Shown here: one piece after another, positions 59,336 to 64,000 of the stretch | Numbering within the stretch: the first letter of the stretch is position 1 | How the letters are laid out: each line of letters begins with the position of its first letter | Assembly: GCA_013822735.1 (NCBI GenBank) | Contig: PNKZ01000002.1 | Coordinates: forward strand, 186,001-250,000 | Source of the DNA: Pirellula sp. | Lineage (GTDB): Bacteria > Planctomycetota > Planctomycetia > Pirellulales > PNKZ01 | DNA length: 64,000 nt | Direction of reading: 5' to 3' | Position numbers and translations under genes: made by a program | Notes under the pieces: model-generated | The model's database searches: none | Seen by the model: only the letters and a program-made list of their open reading frames with translations | What the model was told of the DNA's origin: nothing

Positions 59336-59698
59336 ATGCAACGTCGTTCCCTTTTGCTCGGCGCACTCGGCTTCCTTGGGCTCACGGGCCTGCACGCCTT
59401 CGGGCGGTTGCCGCTGGTCGGTTCTGCGGTCGCCGTCGATCCGCCGCCGCCGCTCGGTAGCGATCTTCCGAAGGGCCTCACGTATCAGAGGCAATTGGAG
59501 ACGGGCCTGAAGGCTCGCCGTCCGAGCGACTTCACGTTCATCGCCGAAGTGATCGCCAAAATCGAGGCCGGCGAACTACCGCAGAAACTGGTCAACGAAA
59601 CGTTCGACTACGCTCGCGGCAAAAGCTCGTACTACCCGTTCATCTACTTCCAATTCGCCATCCGCAAACGGGCGGAAAAACTCGGCGTGACGCTGTAG
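59336..59698 (+). CDS. Small exported conserved hypothetical protein, 120 aa
   Basis: The start 'MQRRSLLLGALGFLGLTGLHAF' is an RR-containing signal. The mature part, 'LPKGLTYQRQLETGLKARRPSDFTFIAEVIAKIEAGELPQKLVNETFDYARGKSSYYPFIYFQFAIRKRAEKLGV', is helical and resembles small proteins found across planctomycetes without known function. The ATG at 59336 begins the signal; the longer frame from 59180 runs through the repeat region and is rejected. Confidence 0.75.
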   Translation: MQRRSLLLGALGFLGLTGLHAFGRLPLVGSAVAVDPPPPLGSDLPKGLTYQRQLETGLKARRPSDFTFIAEVIAKIEAGELPQKLVNETFDYARGKSSYYPFIYFQFAIRKRAEKLGVTL

Positions 59699-59736
59699 CG
59701 TTATGTCGTCGAGTTTGGTGACGGCAAAGCTCCTCT

Positions 59737-59763
59737 ATTTCGCCCGCCGTCGGCGACGGCGGG
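59737..59763. repeat. Double-palindrome element, half copy
   Basis: ATTTCGCCCGCCGTCGGCGA continues as CGGCGGG, giving the first hairpin of the element at 52867, without the second. It sits between the convergent genes ending at 59698 and 59789 and may serve as a terminator for both. Confidence 0.8.
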
Positions 59764-59788
59764 ACACCGCGACAACCGGCGCGGGCGG

Positions 59789-60685
59789 TTACTTCCCGCG
59801 CAGGTGCCTACTCAAAAACTCCTGCACGCGACTCAGATTCTCGCCGGTAAAAAACACTTTGCCGCCGTGCCCTCCGCCGGGCACGAGAATCATGTCCACG
59901 TCGAGCTGGGCCGCTTCGTACGCTTTGCGAATGCTCTCCGACTGATCGAGATACACGGTCTTGTCCTGGTCGCCATGAACGATGAGCAGCGGCGGATCAT
60001 CTGCGGAAACGTACGTGACGCCGCTCGCGCGCTTCGCCTGCTCGGTCTTTTCAATTGCCGGGCCTCCCAACAGGTCGAACGTGCTGGAGCCTTGCGCATT
60101 GGCGCGCTCCGGATGCGTTTTGGCGCGCAGCACGAAGTCGGTGGGGCCGTAGTAATCGACCACGGCGGCGACGCGCGACGATTGATCCAAGTTCCCCCCG
60201 ACCGTTCCTTCCAGGTCGGCGACTTCGGCCGAGGTGCCGAGCAACACCGCCAAGTGTCCCCCTGCCGACGTACCTGCGACGCCGATGCGTGAGGCGTCGT
60301 AGCCGTACTTCCCGGCGTTGGCGCGCAGCCAACGAACGGCACCTTTGCAGTCGTGAATTTGGGCCGGGAAGATCGCGACGTCGGTGAAGCGATACTCAAT
60401 CGACGCCACGGCGAACCCTTGCTCGGTCAACGACGCCAACGGACAGCTTTTATAACTCCCGGCGCGCCAAGAGCCGCCGTGAATATAAACGACCAACGGC
60501 GGATTCTTGACGCCGCTAGGCACGAAGAGCCGCAACGGCAATTTGTGGCCGTCGACTTCCGCATAAACAACATCCTCCTGCCGCACGTTGTTCGTGTCGG
60601 CGGCGGCAAGCGTGCCGGTTGCGGCGAAGATCACGGACAAGATGAGACCATGTGCGAGGCGATTGATGAGCAGCATCGGAGGCAT
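59789..60685 (-). CDS. Secreted alpha/beta hydrolase (BD-FAE/HSL-like esterase), 298 aa
   Basis: A signal peptide (to about A29) precedes an esterase fold: oxyanion motif 'LVVYIHGGSWRAGSYK' (HGG 69-71), 'VASIEYRFTDVAIFPAQIHDCKGAVRWLRANAGKYGYD', nucleophile S140 in 'GVAGTSAGGHLAVLLG', aspartate in 'LLIVHGDQDKTVYLDQS' and histidine in 'LVPGGGHGGKVF'. Such enzymes remove acyl or feruloyl/acetyl groups from plant or algal polysaccharides. M4 at 60676 is an alternative start. It is a single gene, convergent with the small exported protein. Confidence 0.9.
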   Translation of the reverse strand: MPPMLLINRLAHGLILSVIFAATGTLAAADTNNVRQEDVVYAEVDGHKLPLRLFVPSGVKNPPLVVYIHGGSWRAGSYKSCPLASLTEQGFAVASIEYRFTDVAIFPAQIHDCKGAVRWLRANAGKYGYDASRIGVAGTSAGGHLAVLLGTSAEVADLEGTVGGNLDQSSRVAAVVDYYGPTDFVLRAKTHPERANAQGSSTFDLLGGPAIEKTEQAKRASGVTYVSADDPPLLIVHGDQDKTVYLDQSESIRKAYEAAQLDVDMILVPGGGHGGKVFFTGENLSRVQEFLSRHLRGK

Positions 60686-60869
60686 TCGCGCGAATGAGGC
60701 GGGACGGCGTATACGGAACTATCGCCTAAGATACTCGCCCGCCCACAATGACGCAGCACTCGTACGGATTACTTTGTTCCAGTGCCCTTTGTGCCGGGGA
60801 CTCGAATCCATCCGCTCCGCGCACTATGCTGACGCTCATCGGCATCCAGCCCGTTCAGGATCGACACCC

Positions 60870-61586
60870 ATGCGCTCTCCGTTCATTGCGTTCATACTCG
60901 CCGTGTCTTGCGGCGGCTTGTTCGATTCGTCCACCGCCGCGGCCGGCGAGCGTTACTTCGTCACTATTTTCGGGAGCGAATCGTCTCCGAAGCGGGCCCG
61001 CTATACGCATACTTGGGCCACGGTCACGCGGGCGACTACGGACGACGCGAATCCTGCCGCGCCGCCGGTTCTCGAATCGCTGACGATCTCTTGGATGCCG
61101 CGCAATCTCACGATTCGTCCTCTCGCGCTCCGGCCGGAGTGCGGCGTGAACCTAAGCTTGGAGGCGACGATTCGCGACTGCCGTTGCAAAGGGGAATGCA
61201 TCGCGATGTGGGGACCGTTCGACTACGACCCGTGCATCGGCCCGACGCTCTTTGAGAAAGTGCGCCGGCAAGTGGCGCGACTCGAAAGCGGCTGCGTCCT
61301 TTACAAGTGCATCGATCCTGACACCGGCCCGCGCTCGACGTACATCAGCGATTGCATCCACGCCGTCACCGATTTGGATCCCTACTTGCCGCGCCCTAGT
61401 TACAACGAACTGACGAACTACGGCATGGATGCCTCGCGGCATCTCGTAAGCATCATGGCTTCGCGAAATCGGTTCGATCCCCAAGATCGCCACGAATGGG
61501 TGGCCCAAGCGCTCGGCATCGATGCCGGCGTGCAACGCCGCACGCCGCATATTGCCGTCGAGCCGGCAAACGTCGCAACCGAGTAG
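60870..61586 (+). CDS. Exported hypothetical protein, 238 aa
   Basis: From the ATG at 60870 a signal peptide (MRSPFIAFILAVSCGGLFDS, to about A24) leads into a cysteine-containing mature protein: 'RYFVTIFGSESSPKRARYTHTWATVTRAT', 'RDCRCKGECIAMWGPFDYDPCIG', 'LYKCIDPDTGPRSTYISDCIHAVTDLDPYLPRP' and 'NELTNYGMDASRHLVSIMAS'. The six cysteines may form disulfides. I know similar planctomycete proteins of unknown function but no named domain. The longer frame from 60588 is rejected because it lacks a signal. Confidence 0.75.
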   Translation: MRSPFIAFILAVSCGGLFDSSTAAAGERYFVTIFGSESSPKRARYTHTWATVTRATTDDANPAAPPVLESLTISWMPRNLTIRPLALRPECGVNLSLEATIRDCRCKGECIAMWGPFDYDPCIGPTLFEKVRRQVARLESGCVLYKCIDPDTGPRSTYISDCIHAVTDLDPYLPRPSYNELTNYGMDASRHLVSIMASRNRFDPQDRHEWVAQALGIDAGVQRRTPHIAVEPANVATE

Positions 61587-61637
61587 ACGATTAACTTCCC
61601 CAGGGCGAGCGTCGAGCCGTAAGTCCGACGTGTCCGC

Positions 61638-61671
61638 ATAGTAGTCCGCCGCTCCAGCGGCGGACTACTAT
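61638..61671 (+). terminator. Strong hairpin after the exported hypothetical gene
   Basis: A perfect 15-bp stem (ATAGTAGTCCGCCGC and its complement) encloses TCCA. It lies about 50 bases after the stop. A T-tract is lacking, so it may be a repeat element that serves as terminator. Confidence 0.65.
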
Positions 61672-61744
61672 CTGGCAATTCGACGCTCGGCAAGTTACTT
61701 TCACAGGTCCTTGATTTATCCCGCCTGTGACGGAGTTCTCGCCG

Positions 61745-63811
61745 ATGTCGTCGTCTTTGCCTAATCGCGCCGCGCGGATGTTATCCCGCCCGGCTCTTTG
61801 CCTATTCGCACTCGTCGCGATTGCCGCTCCCGCCGCCGCCGACGGACCCGCCGATAATCATCCGGCCGAAGTGCGGCGAATTCCCAAGCTCGGCATCGAG
61901 TTGCCTGTGGAAAAAAAGGCGCAACTCGAAACCGCGCTGAAGGAACTCGACGACGCAATTGCGCCGCTCGCGAAAAGCAAAGATGCCCGCGTGCAGGAGC
62001 TTCTGCCCGACATTCGGATCTACAGCGAAGCGGTGCGCACGGCGCTGACGTACCAAGAATTCTTTGACCTCAAAGAAACCGGCGCGGCGTTGGAACTATT
62101 GGCCGAAGGCAAACAGCGGGCCGCGGACCTTGCCGCCGGTCGCGCGCCGTGGACCACGCAAACCGGCCTCGTCGTACGGGGCTACGTCTCGAAGATCGAC
62201 GGCTCCGTGCAGCCGTACGGTCTCGTAGTTCCGGCCAGCTATGGGCCGGGGCCCTATCGCTATCGGCTCGATTTCTGGTTTCACGGCCGGGGCGAAACGT
62301 TGAGCGAAGTGAACTTTATCCAAGGTCGGCGGAAGTCGGTCGGCACATTTTCGCCGGAAGACACGATCGTGCTGCATCCGTACGGCCGGTACTCGAACGC
62401 CAATAAATTCGCCGGCGAGACCGACGTGTTTGAAGCGCTTGAAAGTGTGAAGAAGCGTTACAAGATCGATCAGGACCGGATCAACGTGCGCGGCTTCTCG
62501 ATGGGAGGCGCATCGACGTGGCATCTCGCCGTGCATCATCCGACCGCGTGGTCGTTTGCCAACCCCGGGGCAGGCTTCAGCGAAACGCCTGACTTCCTCT
62601 TGAAGTTTCAGAACGAAAAGCTCGACCCGACGTGGTATGAACGGAAACTTTGGCACCTCTACGACTGCACCGATTGGGCCATGAATCTGTTTCACTGCCC
62701 GACCGTCGCCTACTCCGGCGAAATCGATCGTCAAAAGCAAGCGGCCGACATCATGGCCGAAGCGCTCACGGCCGAAGGCCTGGTACTGACACATATCATC
62801 GGCCCGAAAACGGCGCACGCCTACGAACCGAAGGCGCGCGACGAAGTCGAGCGGCGCGTTTCGGAGATTGCAGAATATGGTCGCGTGCTCTATCCGGCCG
62901 AGGTTCGTTTCTCCACCTACACGCTGAAATACAATCGCTGCTCGGCCGTACAGATCGACGGCCTCGGGGAGCATTGGGAGAAGGCGATGGTGAGCGTCGC
63001 CCAAGCCGATGTGGATCTCATCGAAGTGGCCACCGACAACGTGACGGCGCTCACGATCGACTATCCGCCGGGTCCTTCGGCTTTTGATCTACTGACGCCG
63101 GTGACGATCGACATCAACGGCGAAGAGCTCGAAGGACCGCAGCCGCAAACCGACGGCAGTTTTCGCGTGCAAATGCACTCGACTGATGACGGTTGGAAGC
63201 TCGGTCCCGCGCCGCAAGAAGGGCTCGCGAAGCGCCACGGCCTGCAAGGCCCGATCGACGATGCCTTCATGGACTCGTTTATCTTCGTGCGCCCGAGCGG
63301 CAAGTGCCGCAGCGAACTCGTCGACCAATGGAGCAAGGCCGAGCTAGAACGAGCCATCGAGCATTGGCGCCGCCACTTTCGCGGCACGGCCCGCGTGAAG
63401 CTTGATAAAGACGTGACGGACGCCGATATCGCCTCGGCCAACTTGGTGCTGTGGGGAGACGACCAGGCGAACTCGGTCTGGGCTCGCATCGCCGACAAGC
63501 TGCCGCTGCGATACCAAGGGGAATCGCTCGTCGTCGGTTCGGGAGACGTCGAGCGCAAGTTCACGGCCGAGCATCACGCGCCGATCCAGATTTTCCCGAA
63601 CCCGTTGAACGGCGAGCGTTACGTGGTGACAAACAGCTCGTTCACGTTCCGTGAATACGCGTATCTCAACAACGCACGGCAGATTCCGATGCTGCCGGAT
63701 TGGGCCGTGGTGGATCTGCGGCAAAAGCCCGACGCGATTCGCCCGGGCAAGATCGCGGAAGCCGACTTCTTCGGCGAGCAGTGGGAAGTGCGTGCTCCGC
63801 ACGAAGACTAG
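61745..63811 (+). CDS. Exported alpha/beta hydrolase (S9/PHB-depolymerase-like), 688 aa
   Basis: A signal peptide (to about A32) is followed by a helical N-terminal region, then a hydrolase domain: 'YGLVVPASYGPGPYRYRLDFWFHGRGETLSEVNF', 'HPYGRYSNANKFAGETDVFEALESVKKRYKIDQDRINVRGFSMGGASTWHLAVHHP' with nucleophile S252, 'VAYSGEIDRQKQAADIMAEAL' and 'IIGPKTAHAYEPKARDEVERRV' giving the histidine. The C-terminal half holds beta regions of unknown role ('FSTYTLKYNRCSAVQIDGL'). It is of prolyl-oligopeptidase or esterase type; the substrate is unknown. The ATG at 61745 is preferred to a GTG at 61727. Confidence 0.87.
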   Translation: MSSSLPNRAARMLSRPALCLFALVAIAAPAAADGPADNHPAEVRRIPKLGIELPVEKKAQLETALKELDDAIAPLAKSKDARVQELLPDIRIYSEAVRTALTYQEFFDLKETGAALELLAEGKQRAADLAAGRAPWTTQTGLVVRGYVSKIDGSVQPYGLVVPASYGPGPYRYRLDFWFHGRGETLSEVNFIQGRRKSVGTFSPEDTIVLHPYGRYSNANKFAGETDVFEALESVKKRYKIDQDRINVRGFSMGGASTWHLAVHHPTAWSFANPGAGFSETPDFLLKFQNEKLDPTWYERKLWHLYDCTDWAMNLFHCPTVAYSGEIDRQKQAADIMAEALTAEGLVLTHIIGPKTAHAYEPKARDEVERRVSEIAEYGRVLYPAEVRFSTYTLKYNRCSAVQIDGLGEHWEKAMVSVAQADVDLIEVATDNVTALTIDYPPGPSAFDLLTPVTIDINGEELEGPQPQTDGSFRVQMHSTDDGWKLGPAPQEGLAKRHGLQGPIDDAFMDSFIFVRPSGKCRSELVDQWSKAELERAIEHWRRHFRGTARVKLDKDVTDADIASANLVLWGDDQANSVWARIADKLPLRYQGESLVVGSGDVERKFTAEHHAPIQIFPNPLNGERYVVTNSSFTFREYAYLNNARQIPMLPDWAVVDLRQKPDAIRPGKIAEADFFGEQWEVRAPHED

Positions 63812-63920
63812 GAGAAGGAGAGAGAGGGAGACGAGGAGAGAAGGAGACGAGGTTCCAAATCTCCCCCTCTCCCAGTCTCCTGGTCTCCCTATCTCCCTGT
63901 CTCCAGTTCCCCGCGTCTCT
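63812..63920. repeat. Purine/pyrimidine tract with inverted GGAGA/TCTCC units
   Basis: A purine-only run built from GGAGA and GGAGACGA units (63812-63852) is followed by its pyrimidine counterpart built from TCTCC units (63860-63905). The two halves can fold on each other. This is another short-unit repeat typical of these spacers and may end transcription of the hydrolase. Confidence 0.75.
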
Positions 63921-63935
63921 GTGTAAGATGGCGGC

Positions 63936-64000
63936 ATGGCCATTGAGGATCGTTCACATAAGTTCTGCATCGTCGGCGCGGGAAGTTCCGGACTTGCCGC
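63936..64000 (+). CDS. N-terminus of an FAD/NAD-binding flavoprotein (partial)
   Basis: Only 21 complete codons are visible: 'MAIEDRSHKFCIVGAGSSGL' followed by Ala. The GxGxxG dinucleotide motif (GAGSSG) near the N-terminus fits a flavin-containing monooxygenase or a related oxidoreductase. The remainder lies outside the window. Confidence 0.6.
   Translation, partial: MAIEDRSHKFCIVGAGSSGLA

Noticed and set aside
60795-60820. tRNA-like TCGAATCC stretch before the exported hypothetical gene
   Set aside because: No acceptor stem, D arm or anticodon arm can be formed around it.

Overview
The window reads as chromosomal DNA of a planctomycete, most likely of the Pirellulales type. The clues are paired DUF1592/DUF1552 genes, PSCyt1/DUF1549 and DUF1501 proteins, an ECF sigma factor with a FecR-like partner, a very large Ser/Thr kinase with a DMG motif, a TIGR03067 domain protein, eight-odd secreted sulfatase/esterase type enzymes and a stand-alone rpsD. 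GC is high and genes are on both strands. The species cannot be fixed from sequence reading alone.

Region by region. 1-3.05 kb (minus): a translationally coupled sigma factor, FecR-like protein and cytochrome-type PSCyt1/DUF1549 protein that runs off the left edge. 3.05-4.07 kb: a scar made of a frameshifted type I restriction specificity (hsdS) remnant abutting a DUF1587 scrap. 4.07-18.5 kb (minus): a large catabolic block with a DUF1592 and a DUF1552 gene followed by six consecutive secreted sulfatases; a seventh sulfatase with EF-hands points the other way at 18.8 kb. Together these look like extracellular or periplasmic desulfation of a complex sulfated glycan. 20.5-25.4 kb: DUF1990, TspO and a membrane protein diverging from an NAD(P)-binding SDR, then a secreted basic protein, an SRPBCC protein and a YebC/YeeN regulator. 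25.7-30.4 kb: a 1570-residue membrane kinase with leucine-rich repeats.

30.4-35.2 kb is the most unusual part. It is an integron-type cassette array without a visible integrase. Two related ~154-bp leaders, each ending in a GTT core, precede small cassette genes separated by long imperfect palindromes of attC type. The 7-bp ends of the first two cassettes are exactly complementary to their own attC R'' boxes (GTTCTGC/GCAGAAC and GTTAGGC/GCCTAAC). One cassette encodes an Imm63-like immunity protein.

35.3-45.1 kb holds small genes, a protoglobin, a DUF1501 protein, a c-di-GMP-type group (tandem PilZ protein, GT87-like membrane protein, HD-GYP protein, PilZ protein), rpsD, a hemP-TPR-small membrane protein operon, and a 27-codon TTG-initiated small ORF with a near-perfect Shine-Dalgarno and an intrinsic terminator. 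45.1-52.5 kb: an amidohydrolase and an alpha/beta hydrolase diverge from a GntR/FCD regulator that is coupled to a 1441-residue isomerase/LamG/propeller/cytochrome fusion. 53.0-58.2 kb: a DNA methyltransferase with a C-terminal GIY-YIG-like domain, then an NtrB/NtrC-type two-component pair. 58.5-64 kb: MsrA, secreted hypothetical proteins, two alpha/beta hydrolases and the start of a flavoprotein. Several families of dispersed palindromes and short tandem repeats are scattered in the spacers and, twice, inside genes. All calls rest on reading motifs by eye; no database search was run.
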